From Chloroflexota bacterium (GTDB taxonomy: Bacteria; Chloroflexota; Dehalococcoidia; Lucifugimonadales; UBA3495), in assembly GCA_009837355.1 (NCBI GenBank), contig VXTR01000082.1, positions 1-64,000 of the forward strand: 64,000 nt of DNA. Reading direction: 5' to 3'. Positions 44,008-53,740 of this stretch are shown here, piece after piece. Every line of letters begins with the position of its first letter. Within the stretch, counting starts at the first letter, position 1. The position numbers and the translations under genes were made by a program. The notes below the pieces were generated by a model that saw only the letters and a program-made list of their open reading frames with translations, was not told the origin of the DNA and did not search any database.

Positions 44008-45336
44008 ATGAGCGCTGACCTCCTGGCAACGCAACCTCAAGAGTTCCGTTCCCGTCGCCGTCGCTTGATGGATTCCCTGACGGGTGGCGCCATCGTTATC
44101 ACCGCAGGGCACGAATCTCCCCGCAACAACGACGTTGACCACCAGTACCGGCAGTTGTCCTCTTTCTGGTATCTGACCGGCTTTGACGAACCCGACGCCG
44201 TAGCCGTACTGCGCCCCGATTCCGATACACCCTACACGCTGTTCGTCCGTCCCTACGACCCCACCTTTGAGATTTGGGTCGGTCGGCGCGCCGGTGTTCA
44301 GGGAGCAGTCGGCCCTCTGGAAGCCAACGCCGCCTACCCGTTGGAACAGTTGGACGCCCAACTGCCTGAGTTGCTGGCCGATTACGAAACCATCTACTAC
44401 GCCCTGGGCAGCGACGACCGTGTTGACGGTATCATCTCCGGGTTGGTCAATCGCCGCCGCAGCCTGGCTCAGCGCGGTGCGAAAGCCGTCCGCCGCATTG
44501 AAGACCCCACGTCTCAAGTTGACCTGATGCGCCAGGTGAAGACCGACGAAGAGATTGCACTACTACAGCGCGCCATCGACATCACCGCCCACGGATTCGA
44601 CGCCGCCATGCGCACTGCCGCCCCTGGCGTCAACGAATACGAAGTTCAGGCGGCCCTGGAACAACCCTTCCGGCGCCTCGGCTCTCCCCGCAACGGCTAT
44701 CCCTCCATCGTCGCCGGCGGGGCCAACGCCTGCGTCCTCCACTACATCCGCAACGATGAAGTCCTCGGCCCAGATGACCTGCTGCTCATCGACGCCGGCG
44801 CCGAATACGGCTACTACACCGCCGACGTCACCCGAACCTGGCCGGTTTCCGGCAAGTTCACGCCGCCTCAGCGGGAAATTTACGATATCGTTCTGGACGC
44901 CCAGAAGCAGACCATCGCCGCCGTCAAGCCCGGCGCCGGTTTTGACGATGTGCACCGGGTCGCTACTCGCGCCCTGATTCGCGGCTTACTGGACTTGGGC
45001 ATCATGGAAGGCGAAGTTGAGCAGATTCTCAGCGATGCCGCCTACCGCGACTACTATATGCACGGCACCTCCCACTGGCTCGGCCTCGACGTGCATGACT
45101 GCGGACCCTATCGCAACGACAAAGGCCAAATCCGTCTGCGTCCGGGAATGGTGCTCACCATAGAGCCGGGCCTCTATTTCGGTCCCCAGGCCAGGCAAAC
45201 GCCGGAGCCCTATCGAGGCATCGGCATCCGCATCGAAGATGACGTCCTCGTTACCGAAGACGGCTGCCGCGTCCTTTCCCAAGCTATCCCCAAGGAACCC
45301 GACGAACTGGAAGCCATCGTTTCCGAATCGCGCTGA
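44008..45336 (+). CDS. pepP: Xaa-Pro aminopeptidase (aminopeptidase P)
   Basis: A 442-residue M24B peptidase that cleaves an N-terminal residue before Pro. The N-terminal AMP_N domain holds NNDVDHQYRQLSSFWYLTGF. The catalytic pita-bread domain has all five ligands: IDAGAEYGYYTADVTRTWP (two Asp), HGTSHWLGLDVHD (His), TIEPGLYF (Glu) and RIEDDVLVTEDG (Glu). ATG 44008 is chosen over 43909 because the promoter lies between them. A strong terminator follows. Confidence 0.95.
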   Translation: MSADLLATQPQEFRSRRRRLMDSLTGGAIVITAGHESPRNNDVDHQYRQLSSFWYLTGFDEPDAVAVLRPDSDTPYTLFVRPYDPTFEIWVGRRAGVQGAVGPLEANAAYPLEQLDAQLPELLADYETIYYALGSDDRVDGIISGLVNRRRSLAQRGAKAVRRIEDPTSQVDLMRQVKTDEEIALLQRAIDITAHGFDAAMRTAAPGVNEYEVQAALEQPFRRLGSPRNGYPSIVAGGANACVLHYIRNDEVLGPDDLLLIDAGAEYGYYTADVTRTWPVSGKFTPPQREIYDIVLDAQKQTIAAVKPGAGFDDVHRVATRALIRGLLDLGIMEGEVEQILSDAAYRDYYMHGTSHWLGLDVHDCGPYRNDKGQIRLRPGMVLTIEPGLYFGPQARQTPEPYRGIGIRIEDDVLVTEDGCRVLSQAIPKEPDELEAIVSESR

Positions 45337-45360
45337 GTCATGCGCCACTCGATGCTACGC

Positions 45361-45390
45361 AGCGAAGCGTTAGCGCTTCGCTCTTTTTTT
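45361..45390 (+). terminator. Rho-independent terminator after pepP
   Basis: AGCGAAGCG (45361-45369), loop TTAG, then CGCTTCGCT (45374-45382), followed by C and seven Ts. A textbook nine-base stem with U-tract. Confidence 0.92.
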
Positions 45391-45458
45391 GCCTGCCAGA
45401 CATGGCCTACGCTTCTGTCAAACCATGAGCCACGAAACCAACGATTCGAGGAGGATCG

Positions 45459-46517
45459 ATGAGTTCCCCTAATCCGCATGCCACCAAACCTATGCTAATG
45501 CGGCTGCTGATTTTGGCGGCAGTCGTAATCACCGCTATCGTGCTGCTAGCCGCAGCCTGTAGTCCCTCTGAAGAAACCACCGACCCAGGCAGGTACACCA
45601 GCCTATCCGGGGACATACCCATTGACGGCTCTTCAACGGTGTTCCCCATCACCGAGGCGGTTGCCGAGGAATTCGGCGACTTGACCGGCGGCAACGTCCG
45701 GGCAGTGGTGGGTATCTCCGGCACTGGTGGCGGCTTCAAGAAGTTCTGCGCCAACGATACCGTCATCTCCGACGCCTCCCGCCCCATCAAGCAGAAGGAA
45801 GTTGACCAGTGCGCGGCGGCCGGCATCGAGTACATCGAACTGCCCGTGGCCATCGACGGCCTTTCCGTCGTGGTCAACCCCGACAACGACTTTGTTGAGT
45901 GCCTCACCGTGGAGCAGCTCAACATGATTTGGAAGCCCGAATCCGAAGGCGTCGTCACCCACTGGAACCAGGTGGATCCGTCCTGGCCCAACGAAGAAAT
46001 CAAGATGTACGCCCCCGGCGTGGACTCCGGAACCTTTGACTACTTCACCGAAGCGATCAACGGCGATGGCGGCGTCTCTCGCGGCGACTTCGTGGCCTCC
46101 GAGGACGACAACGTGCTGGTGCAGGGCGTGTCCGGCGACCGGTACAGCATCGGCTACTTCGGCTACGCCTACTACGTGGAGAACCAGGACAAGGTCAAAG
46201 TCGTCGCCATTGACGGCGGCAACGGCTGCATCGCGCCGACGGATGACGCCATCAATAACGGATCCTATGCTCCGCTCAGCCGCCCGCTGTTCATCTACGT
46301 GCGGTCTGACGCAGCGCAGGAAGACCACATCGCTGAGTTCGTGCGCTACTACCTGAGCGATCATGGCCAGGAGTTGGCCGCCTCCGTGGGATACATCCCC
46401 TTCCCGCAAGAGGTCTATGACTTGGCATTGAACTTGTTCAATGCCGGTAGCACCGGCACCGTGTTCGGCGGCGAGAATGCCTATAAGGGCCCTGTCGCCG
46501 ACGGCCTCACCCGCTAA
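45459..46517 (+). CDS. pstS: Phosphate ABC transporter substrate-binding lipoprotein
   Basis: A 352-residue PstS-like phosphate-binding protein. A lipoprotein signal ([19 protein letters not shown]) is followed by [20 protein letters not shown] and [13 protein letters not shown], the phosphate-binding motifs. [14 protein letters not shown] is the second site. GAGGAGG (45448-45454) sets the start. No pstC, pstA, pstB or phoU follows, so it is an orphan in this window. It ends before a hairpin and is bounded by pepP's terminator, so it is monocistronic. Confidence 0.93.
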   Translation: MSSPNPHATKPMLMRLLILAAVVITAIVLLAAACSPSEETTDPGRYTSLSGDIPIDGSSTVFPITEAVAEEFGDLTGGNVRAVVGISGTGGGFKKFCANDTVISDASRPIKQKEVDQCAAAGIEYIELPVAIDGLSVVVNPDNDFVECLTVEQLNMIWKPESEGVVTHWNQVDPSWPNEEIKMYAPGVDSGTFDYFTEAINGDGGVSRGDFVASEDDNVLVQGVSGDRYSIGYFGYAYYVENQDKVKVVAIDGGNGCIAPTDDAINNGSYAPLSRPLFIYVRSDAAQEDHIAEFVRYYLSDHGQELAASVGYIPFPQEVYDLALNLFNAGSTGTVFGGENAYKGPVADGLTR

Positions 46518-46540
46518 TCCACGGGTACATCCGGCCAAAC

Positions 46541-46568
46541 GTAGGGGCGAATGATTATTCGCCCCTAC
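46541..46568. terminator. 12-bp perfect palindrome after pstS
   Basis: GTAGGGGCGAAT (46541-46552), loop GATT, and ATTCGCCCCTAC (46557-46568). A very stable hairpin between convergent genes, likely to act as a bidirectional terminator. It shares the GTAGGGGCG end with 54136-54163. Confidence 0.65.
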
Positions 46569-46595
46569 CTGGTAAACGACTTGTAGGCTCGCCCT

Positions 46596-48053
46596 TTACT
46601 CCCGCTCCAGGAACTCCCGCACCTGCTCCATCAACGGCTCCCGGTCGTAGATGCTCAGCAGCAGCGACGCGTTCCGCATCCAGTCTCCCTGAAAATACCG
46701 CTCATAAAGCACTTGCCGGCCGCCGAACGAACTGCACGCCGCATCCCACGCCAGCCGAAACAGGCGTACCCGTTCCCGTGCCGTGGCCGTGTCGGTGTCC
46801 AGGTACGTATCCAGGATTTCACCCAGCGGCCCCTCGAAATCTCCCTCCGACGGCAGCGCCATCAGGCTGCTGGAACCGAGCAGCTGGATTATCTCCGCCA
46901 TCCGGGGATACATCTTGATGAACAGGTTGCGCGCCACGTTCAACGGCACCCGGTCGGGCAGCATCACGCCCCACTCGTCAATGGCCGCGTTGACCTCCGA
47001 TTGAGTCAGTAGCGCCTTGGTGACTTCCAGGTTCTCCACCAACTCCGCCAGCAGCCCCTGCACCTGCGGAATGTCGCCGCTGCCCAGGGTCTTCACCATC
47101 AGGCTGGCGATGCCCGCCACGAACTCGCACTTGGCCACGTTCTTGGTAACCACCTGGTGCCCGGTGTGCACATACTGTCCGGTAGCGTTGGACATATTGT
47201 TGCACTTGTGGCGGTCTCCGTACATGAACACCCGCTCCCAGGGCACCAGCACGTCGTCGAAATAAACGATGGCGTCCATCTCCTCAAAACGGGAACCCAG
47301 CGGATGATCAAAATGCGACTTGCCCAGGTCAAAGCTCTCCCGGCAGATGAATTTCAGCCCTTCGATGCCGCACGGTACGGCAAATGCGAAAGCGTACTTG
47401 TGAGCGTCCTCATCCCGCGCCAACAGCGACGACCGGGTGGGATAGACCATAATCTCATCCGAGAGCGGCCCCAGGGTCGCCAGCACTCGCGGCCCGCGAA
47501 TCACCAGCCCCGCATCGGTTTCCTTGGCCACGTGCAAGGCTACGTCCGTGCTGTAGTCCATCGACGTCGCCGACGGCGCCCGGTTACGCTGCAGGTTCAC
47601 CAGCGTATGTGTCATGCAGATGTCGTTCTCACGCACGTATTCGTAGTAGTCAATGACGTTCTGCTTGAACTCTGACCGGTTTTCCCCAAAGAAATCGCCG
47701 GCCGCCGCCATGGCCATGATGGTTACGTTCAGGAAGTCCGGCGTGCGGCCCATCATCCCGTAACTGGCGTGCGCCCACTGCGACATCATCCCCCGCCGCC
47801 GGGCCAAGTCGTCCGACGATTTCGGGATGATGAACGACAGCCCCACTGGATCGCCGGTGCTTGGCGAAGCATAGGTCATCTCGCAACCGGCCTGCCCGTC
47901 CTGTTGCATGTCGTACAACGCGGCGATGGAACGAGCCCCGTTGGCCAGACCCGGAAACTTGGTAACATCGTCGATGCGCCTGCCGTCCAGCCAGATTTCC
48001 CGCCGCTGGTCTTTCAATCCGGCCAGGTACTCAGCCCCGCTTCTAGCGGCCAT
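46596..48053 (-). CDS. 4-hydroxyphenylacetate 3-monooxygenase family protein (HpaB-like)
   Basis: A 485-residue protein of the HpaB/PvcC/4-hydroxybutyryl-CoA dehydratase superfamily, flavin enzymes with an acyl-CoA dehydrogenase-like fold. It has the aromatic-ring binding segment THTLVNLQRNRAPSA and FDDVLVPWERVFMYGD. AGGAGG seven bases upstream favours ATG 48053 over 48059. It could hydroxylate a phenolic acid with reduced FAD from a separate reductase, none of which is adjacent. The reaction is uncertain. Confidence 0.9.
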   Translation of the reverse strand: MAARSGAEYLAGLKDQRREIWLDGRRIDDVTKFPGLANGARSIAALYDMQQDGQAGCEMTYASPSTGDPVGLSFIIPKSSDDLARRRGMMSQWAHASYGMMGRTPDFLNVTIMAMAAAGDFFGENRSEFKQNVIDYYEYVRENDICMTHTLVNLQRNRAPSATSMDYSTDVALHVAKETDAGLVIRGPRVLATLGPLSDEIMVYPTRSSLLARDEDAHKYAFAFAVPCGIEGLKFICRESFDLGKSHFDHPLGSRFEEMDAIVYFDDVLVPWERVFMYGDRHKCNNMSNATGQYVHTGHQVVTKNVAKCEFVAGIASLMVKTLGSGDIPQVQGLLAELVENLEVTKALLTQSEVNAAIDEWGVMLPDRVPLNVARNLFIKMYPRMAEIIQLLGSSSLMALPSEGDFEGPLGEILDTYLDTDTATARERVRLFRLAWDAACSSFGGRQVLYERYFQGDWMRNASLLLSIYDREPLMEQVREFLERE

Positions 48054-48087
48054 ACTCAATCCTCCTTACATCGGGCCGGCCCGATGC

Positions 48088-48972
48088 TCAGCCGCCCAAA
48101 TACCGTTTCAGCCAACTGATCGCGTGCACGTTGAAATCTGCGCAAGGGCTGTGCGTCAGGTCGGGATACACCAGTAGGGACTTCTGCGCCTTGATGCGGT
48201 CGAAAACCGGCATAACGGTCTCGTAGGGGCAGGTGGTGTCGGCCATGCCGATGTTGACCAGTATTGGGCAGGTGATGGCGTCGGCAAGTGTCAGCGTGTC
48301 AAAGTACCACAGCGTTTCCAACATAATTTGGCGCTGCTCCGGATGCTCTTGGACGTAGCTTCGCAGCTCATGGTAAGGGCGTGTGTCGATGTCGATAGCC
48401 ACCGGGTAGTTGCACAAGAACGGTTCTTCGGCTACGGCGGCGGCCAAACGGTGGTCCAACGCTGCCGTCGCCAGCGTGAAACCGCCGCCTTGGCTCCGGC
48501 TCCACATCCCGATGCGATTGCCGTCCACTTCCTCGCGCTCGGCTAGAAAGTCCACACCCCGCACGCAGTCCATGTACGCGGCCCGGTAGTAGTACCTGTC
48601 CTTGTCGGTAACGTTGTGGGTCAGCTTGGTCGCGCCTGCCGGCAAGTCCCCCTCGGCGAGGCTCTCGCCTTGCGCCCACGGAAACAGGGTCAGTACGGCG
48701 AACCCGTGCATTACAACGTGGTAGGGAATCTCTTTGGCCCCGCCGTAGCCGGGCACCGCCAGCATAGCCGGAAACCTTCCCGAAGGCGGCGCGTGGCGCG
48801 GCACGGTGTAAAACGCGCGCAGTCGTTGGCCACCGTAGCCGTTCAATGCAACGTTCCACGTCTCGTACTCTCGTCCACTGCGTTCCGGGCATTCCGTCAG
48901 CGCAGCGTCAACGGGCGTTTCGTTCAGAATTGCGCGGGTGGCATTCCAAAAAACGCTGACTGCCTGGTCCAT
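48088..48972 (-). CDS. Acetyl xylan esterase-like alpha/beta hydrolase
   Basis: A 294-residue serine hydrolase of the AXE1 family. The nucleophile elbow is SRSQGGGF, with the Asp in NIGMADTTCPYETV and His in LTHSPCADFNVH. The oxyanion site VPGYGGAKE is present. GGGAGG and AGGAG lie upstream of the start. It lies 34 bases from the HpaB-like gene and is likely in the same operon. It may deacylate a substrate that the monooxygenase then handles. Confidence 0.87.
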   Translation of the reverse strand: MDQAVSVFWNATRAILNETPVDAALTECPERSGREYETWNVALNGYGGQRLRAFYTVPRHAPPSGRFPAMLAVPGYGGAKEIPYHVVMHGFAVLTLFPWAQGESLAEGDLPAGATKLTHNVTDKDRYYYRAAYMDCVRGVDFLAEREEVDGNRIGMWSRSQGGGFTLATAALDHRLAAAVAEEPFLCNYPVAIDIDTRPYHELRSYVQEHPEQRQIMLETLWYFDTLTLADAITCPILVNIGMADTTCPYETVMPVFDRIKAQKSLLVYPDLTHSPCADFNVHAISWLKRYLGG

Positions 48973-49004
48973 CTCCTGCCTCCCTTACTTTGCTGCCGTG
49001 TCAA

Positions 49005-50213
49005 TTAGATGGTATCACGGACGCCGCCCGCATCAACGGCAACGGTATCCATGAACTCGTAACCGTACTGCGACACCAGGAACGGAACGTACTCGTTCAC
49101 CAGTTTAATCACCTGCGGGCTGATGTGCGTCGGATTCTTCTGAAAATCGGCTATGGATGCCACGTACTCCTCCAGCCTCGGCTCAAAGCCATCGTAACCT
49201 TCCAGCCCCAATGCCTCATATATCAGGCGCACTTGGCCCATCTTATCCCGCTCCAGCTCTTCGTACCTCAACTCTACCAGTCGTCCCTCCGGTATCATCT
49301 CCCGCTGTTCCAGGTACGCCTCCGCCATGCGCCGATAGATTTTCACCTGGCGCAGCAGCAGTTCGTCAAAATCCACGCTCTGCAGCGCGTGCCAGCCGTT
49401 CATCAACCCCAGCAGGCGCACGTAAGAGCGCAGCGTGTCGTAGGGATTCCGCTGGAGATACACGAACCGGGCCTTAGGGAACAGTTTCAGCAGCGCCCCA
49501 ATTCGGCTTGTGTTGGAAGGCGATTTCAAAACCAGCGGCTTCCCGTCCATGTAAAAACTGGCCGCTTTGAGCAGCTTGATGTATTCCGCCTGCCAGCGCT
49601 CCCGATTTCGGCTGCTCAACCCGTCTCCAGGGAAAAGGTATTCCAGCGTTTCGTCAGCCGTGCGAGGAAAGTTCAACGACACGTACGGGCTGAGGCCGCT
49701 GGAGCACATCAGCGCGATTTCCTCCTCCTGCGGCATCGCCAAATCCACTGGAATGTTGTCCACTCCCCGGTCGACCGGCAGCCGGGACTCTATCATCCGC
49801 CGCACCCGCCGCTGCCCCGCCAGGAACACGTCGGGCAGCGCTGCTTGGTACGTGTTCACAAAACCCCATTGCGGGTCCATTGCCAACAGGTTGTGCAGCA
49901 GCGTCGTGCCGGAACGCCAGAACCCCAGCAGGAATATCGGCTCCGGGTGTATCTCGGCCTCGCGTATACGCCGTCCGTAGGCCACGCTCTGCCAGACTCT
50001 CAGCGGTGCAAATATGGTGTCGGCGGCCAGTAGGCCCAAATACCGAGGGATAAACCGCCGGTCAACACCGTAGCGAAACCCCAGGCGCAGGGCCAGCCCC
50101 AGCCGTCCGGTGGCCAGAAAGCTGTTGAACCCGGTACTGAACCCGGGCTTGTCGTACGCCCTCGCCGCCGGGTTATAGCCCCGACTGCCGGTCTGCGTCC
50201 TGCTCGTGGTCAT
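49005..50213 (-). CDS. Sulfotransferase family protein
   Basis: A 402-residue PAPS-dependent sulfotransferase. The 5'-phosphosulfate-binding loop is LLGFWRSGTTLLHNLL (about 93-108), and the 3'-phosphate site is YLQRNPYDTLRSY (near 258). A hydrophobic N-terminal stretch of about 60 residues could be a membrane-association segment. It heads the minus-strand run with the esterase and HpaB-like genes. The acceptor substrate is not visible from sequence. Confidence 0.9.
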   Translation of the reverse strand: MTTSRTQTGSRGYNPAARAYDKPGFSTGFNSFLATGRLGLALRLGFRYGVDRRFIPRYLGLLAADTIFAPLRVWQSVAYGRRIREAEIHPEPIFLLGFWRSGTTLLHNLLAMDPQWGFVNTYQAALPDVFLAGQRRVRRMIESRLPVDRGVDNIPVDLAMPQEEEIALMCSSGLSPYVSLNFPRTADETLEYLFPGDGLSSRNRERWQAEYIKLLKAASFYMDGKPLVLKSPSNTSRIGALLKLFPKARFVYLQRNPYDTLRSYVRLLGLMNGWHALQSVDFDELLLRQVKIYRRMAEAYLEQREMIPEGRLVELRYEELERDKMGQVRLIYEALGLEGYDGFEPRLEEYVASIADFQKNPTHISPQVIKLVNEYVPFLVSQYGYEFMDTVAVDAGGVRDTI

Positions 50214-50389
50214 TTTGATGCTTCATCCCGGCTTAAAAATTGCTCCGCATTATAACGCAGCCCATTTTCATAGTCCGCTACGCTGTCAACACGGCCAATC
50301 CCGTCGCTCAAACGCAAGCGCCCCTGTGTTACGTCGGTGTAAAATCCCCCCGGCGCGGTCCCGTCCGCCGCCGACAAGAGAGGTTTTCA

Positions 50390-51691
50390 TTGGCAGTTTC
50401 CGCCGGCCGGCCGCCCTCGCCCATGATGGAGGTTCTCCGGAACCCCCTTTTCCGAGCTATCTGGTACGTCGTCAACGTGGTCGAGGTAACCCGCTGGATG
50501 GAGCTGCTGGTCACCAGCGTCCTGGTCTATTCGCTCACCGATTCCTCCCTCATGCTGGGGCTGGTGCTTGCCTTTGAAAACATCCCCCGGCCCTTTTTCT
50601 CCCCTTTCACCGGCATCATCGCCGACCGCTTTGACCGCAAGAAGATTTGGGTCAGCGCTCTGGCCATCAAGTGGGCCGCCGGAATCGCCATCTTTTTGCT
50701 GCTGGCTTTCGGATACATCGCCGCGTGGCACGTTTTCTTCTCTATGTTCCTGCAGGGGGTCAGCCGTGCCCTGGAGGATCCGGCCCGGCGCACCGCCGTG
50801 TACGACATCGTCGGCGAGCGGCGAGTGGTCAACGCCCTGTCCATCGACTCCATCAGTATGACCATGGGCCGGATGTTCGGCCCATTCGCCGGCGGGTTCC
50901 TGGTCGAGCATGTCGGCTACTACTGGCCTCACTACGCCGGCTACGTGTGGGCCTATGCTGCCGTGGTGTCCCTCCATTCTGTGGCGATGCTGTTGGCCCT
51001 GCGCGTTCGGATTCCCCGGGTAGAGCGGGAATGGCGCGCCGAGCCAATCTGGAACAGCCTGGGCGACGTGGTGCGCGAAGCGTTCAATCACCGGCAGCTC
51101 ATCGGAATGCTGTTCATCACCATAATGATTAACGCCATGGCCTTCCCGGCCCGTCAATTCGTGCCCGCCATCGGGCGCGACTACCTCAGGGTCGGCGAAA
51201 CCTTGGTAGGCATCCTCGCCGCGTCCGAGGCATTGGGGCAACTGGTCATGGCCGGCATCCTGGCTTCAATTGGAACCATCCGATACCACGGACGTTACTT
51301 CGCTGCCGGAGCGTTCGCCGTCATGGTGACCTCGACTATATTCGCCTGGATCCCCTGGTATCCCGCCACGTTCGCGATCCTGGTCATCAGTGGCATCGGC
51401 CTGTCCTGTTTTGGCACCATGCAGAGCACCATCACCATGCGTTCTTCCCCACCAGAAATGCGCGGGCGGATGGTCGGCCTGATGAGCCTTTGCATCGGCA
51501 TCGGCACCCCGCCCGGTGTATTCATTATGGGTCTGCTCGGCGACGCCATCGGCATCCGGTGGTCCATTACTCTCAACGCGCTAACCTGCATCGCTGTCTC
51601 TCTACCGGCCCTGTTCCTAACTCCATTGATTACGCGGCCATCACCCCGCGCGCCCAGCGCCCCAACCACGGCTCGCGCCCGCCCATCCTGA
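50390..51691 (+). CDS. MFS transporter
   Basis: A 433-residue major facilitator with about twelve helices. The loop GIIADRFDRKKIWV (after helix 2) is the family GxxxDRxxRR motif. GRMFGPFAGGFLVE is typical of helix 5. It is most like the MFS_3 drug or siderophore exporters. I use TTG 50390, supported by AGAGAGG six bases upstream, rather than 50240. It is divergent from the sulfotransferase gene. Confidence 0.85.
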   Translation: MAVSAGRPPSPMMEVLRNPLFRAIWYVVNVVEVTRWMELLVTSVLVYSLTDSSLMLGLVLAFENIPRPFFSPFTGIIADRFDRKKIWVSALAIKWAAGIAIFLLLAFGYIAAWHVFFSMFLQGVSRALEDPARRTAVYDIVGERRVVNALSIDSISMTMGRMFGPFAGGFLVEHVGYYWPHYAGYVWAYAAVVSLHSVAMLLALRVRIPRVEREWRAEPIWNSLGDVVREAFNHRQLIGMLFITIMINAMAFPARQFVPAIGRDYLRVGETLVGILAASEALGQLVMAGILASIGTIRYHGRYFAAGAFAVMVTSTIFAWIPWYPATFAILVISGIGLSCFGTMQSTITMRSSPPEMRGRMVGLMSLCIGIGTPPGVFIMGLLGDAIGIRWSITLNALTCIAVSLPALFLTPLITRPSPRAPSAPTTARARPS

Positions 51692-51730
51692 GGTTCGAGT
51701 GCCCCGTTCGTGGTGAGCCTGTCGAACCAT
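51680..51730. repeat. GAGCCTGTCGAA intergenic element, overlaps MFS stop
   Basis: TTCGTGGTGAGCCTGTCGAA with a preceding CATCCTGAGGTTCGAG copy in the same style. It is related to 3541-3565. Its first bases contain the MFS stop codon, so the repeat may have supplied that stop. Confidence 0.6.
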
Positions 51731-51757
51731 CGGCTGATACCCACCCGTCGGAGGCTG

Positions 51758-51766
51758 TGCTAAAAT
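51758..51766 (+). promoter_or_regulatory. Extended -10 promoter (TGC-TAAAAT)
   Basis: TGC (51758-51760) then TAAAAT (51761-51766), 30 bases before ATG 51796. No clear -35. Confidence 0.45.
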
Positions 51767-51795
51767 CCCCGTGTTGCAACGAGGTTATTCGCCAA

Positions 51796-52653
51796 ATGCC
51801 CCCCAAATCCGCTGCTAAAACCCGCCGTCCGCGCCGCTCCAAAAAGCCAGGCGTCGCCATTCCCGACGCCATACGGCTGCTCACCGACGAGTACGGGCCG
51901 TTCGAGAATGAGCCGCGCCTTGACCCGGCCCACGAACTCACCTTCACCATCCTGTCCCAGCACACCTCCGACCGCAACTCCGAGCGGGCCTTCCGCAGCC
52001 TCATGCACCGCTTCGGCGACCTCTACGCCGTGGCCAACGCCGACGTGGACGATATTGAACAGGCCATCGCCAGCGGCGGACTGGCCAAAATCAAGGCCCC
52101 CCGTATCAAGACCGTCCTCAACCGCATCCTGGAACTCAACGACGGTTCCCTCGACCTGTCATTCCTGGGTGAAATGCCCATGAACGACGCCCGTACTTGG
52201 CTCCGGCAACTCCCCGGCATCGGCCCCAAGTCGGCCGGCATCATCCTCAGCTTCTCCCTGGGCATGCCTGCCATGGCCGTGGACACCCACATCTACCGGG
52301 TCAGCCAGCGCCTGGGGTTCATCGGCCCCAAAGTCAACGCCGACAAAGCCCACGAGATTCTGGAGGCCGCCATGCCTCCCGAGGACGTGTACCCGTTCCA
52401 CGCCGCTTTGATTACCCACGGGCGTCAGGTGTGCAAGGCCCAGCGTCCCCTGTGCGGCGCATGCGTCGTCAGCTATGGATGCCCCTCTCGCGACGAAAAG
52501 GCGATTCGGCAGGCGGCCAGCGACGACGCCTCCGACAACATCTCAGCCGACACCGACCGGCCCGACGGCCAGGCTCCCGGACGTAGGCGACGACGTGGCA
52601 CAACTGCCACCCCCGTCCCTCACACCCAAGTCGTTAAGGAGCTTCAACCGTGA
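51796..52653 (+). CDS. nth: Endonuclease III-like DNA glycosylase
   Basis: A 285-residue HhH-GPD glycosylase that removes oxidised bases and nicks abasic sites. The helix-hairpin-helix LPGIGPKSAG holds the catalytic Lys, and AVDTHIYRV holds the Asp. The C-x6-C-x2-C-x5-C iron-sulfur loop is complete (VCKAQRPLCGACVVSYGC). A basic N-terminal extension and a low-complexity C-terminal tail of about 60 residues are extra. The GTG of argC overlaps its stop (GTGA), so the two are coupled. Confidence 0.93.
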   Translation: MPPKSAAKTRRPRRSKKPGVAIPDAIRLLTDEYGPFENEPRLDPAHELTFTILSQHTSDRNSERAFRSLMHRFGDLYAVANADVDDIEQAIASGGLAKIKAPRIKTVLNRILELNDGSLDLSFLGEMPMNDARTWLRQLPGIGPKSAGIILSFSLGMPAMAVDTHIYRVSQRLGFIGPKVNADKAHEILEAAMPPEDVYPFHAALITHGRQVCKAQRPLCGACVVSYGCPSRDEKAIRQAASDDASDNISADTDRPDGQAPGRRRRRGTTATPVPHTQVVKELQP

Positions 52654-53693
52654 AAGCCGGAAACCTCAAAGTTGGCATCATCAACGTAACCGGATATGCC
52701 GGGTGCGAACTGGTTCGCATCCTGCGCCACCACCCCGAAGTGGAAATCGCTTCCGTAACCGGACGCAGCGCCGCCGGCCAACCCCTGGGCCAGGTGTTCC
52801 CCCACCTGGACAATATGGAACTGGACATCACCGCCGAGCTTGGCGATGAGCTGGATTTGGTCTTCTCTGCGCTGCCCCACAAGGCCAGCGCCGAAGCCTG
52901 TATCCCCCTTTTGGGGCAGGGCGTCAAGGTCGTGGACATCTCCGCCGATTTCCGCCTCAAGCAGGCCGACGTCTATTCCCAGTGGTATGGCGTCGAACAT
53001 CCCGACCCTACCTATCTTGAAGAGGCCGTGTATGGCCTCACCGAGCTGAACCGCGAAGCCGTCGCCGACGCCCGCTTGGTCGCCAACCCCGGCTGCTATC
53101 CCAGCAGTGCCATCCTGGCCCTGGCCCCCGCCATCAAGCGCGGCCTCATCGGCAGCGACGTTATCGTGGACAGCAAATCCGGCGTATCCGGTGCCGGCCG
53201 CACCCTCAGCATGACCACCCACTTCTCCGAGGTCAACGAAAACGTGATGGCCTACTCCCTCGGCGGCCATCGCCACCTGCCCGAAATCAGCCAGGAACTG
53301 GACTCCATCGCCGATGCGCCGGTCAACCTCACCTTCCTCACCCATCTCATCCCCATGACCCGCGGCATCCTCAGCTCCTGCTACGCGCCGCTGCGTCCCG
53401 ATATCGCGCAGGACTCGGATGCCAACGACCGCATCCGCCAAATCTATCGGGATTTCTACGCCGACGACGCCTTCGTGCAGGTTACCGACGCCCCGCCGCA
53501 GACCAAGCAGACCCTCGGCAACAACCACTGCCTGATACACCCCGTCGTGGACCCTCGCACCAACCGCCTCATCGTCATCAGCTGCTTGGACAACTTGGTC
53601 AAAGGCGCCGCCGGCCAAGCTGTGCAGAACATGAACCTGATGTGCGGCTTCCCCGAAGAGATGTCCCTGGAGGCTCTGGCCGTATATCCGTAG
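52650..53693 (+). CDS. argC: N-acetyl-gamma-glutamyl-phosphate reductase
   Basis: A 347-residue ArgC, the third step of arginine synthesis (NADPH reduction of acetylglutamyl phosphate). The NADP loop VTGYAGCELVRIL, the catalytic Cys in VANPGCYPSS and the late His in NHCLIHPV are present. GTG 52650 overlaps the nth stop. The other arg genes are not in the window. It is followed by a tRNA. Confidence 0.96.
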   Translation: MKAGNLKVGIINVTGYAGCELVRILRHHPEVEIASVTGRSAAGQPLGQVFPHLDNMELDITAELGDELDLVFSALPHKASAEACIPLLGQGVKVVDISADFRLKQADVYSQWYGVEHPDPTYLEEAVYGLTELNREAVADARLVANPGCYPSSAILALAPAIKRGLIGSDVIVDSKSGVSGAGRTLSMTTHFSEVNENVMAYSLGGHRHLPEISQELDSIADAPVNLTFLTHLIPMTRGILSSCYAPLRPDIAQDSDANDRIRQIYRDFYADDAFVQVTDAPPQTKQTLGNNHCLIHPVVDPRTNRLIVISCLDNLVKGAAGQAVQNMNLMCGFPEEMSLEALAVYP

Positions 53694-53704
53694 CCGCCGC
53701 GGTG

Positions 53705-53713
53705 TGATAGAAT
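53705..53713 (+). promoter_or_regulatory. tRNA-Glu promoter, extended -10
   Basis: TGA (53705-53707) then TAGAAT (53708-53713), 28 bases before the tRNA 5' end. Confidence 0.4.
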
Positions 53714-53740
53714 ACCCGAGCGTCAAGTTTCGACGCCTTT

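Noticed and set aside
45391-45458. Pho box before pstS
   Set aside because: Only one CTGTCA-like half-site is visible, which is expected by chance.
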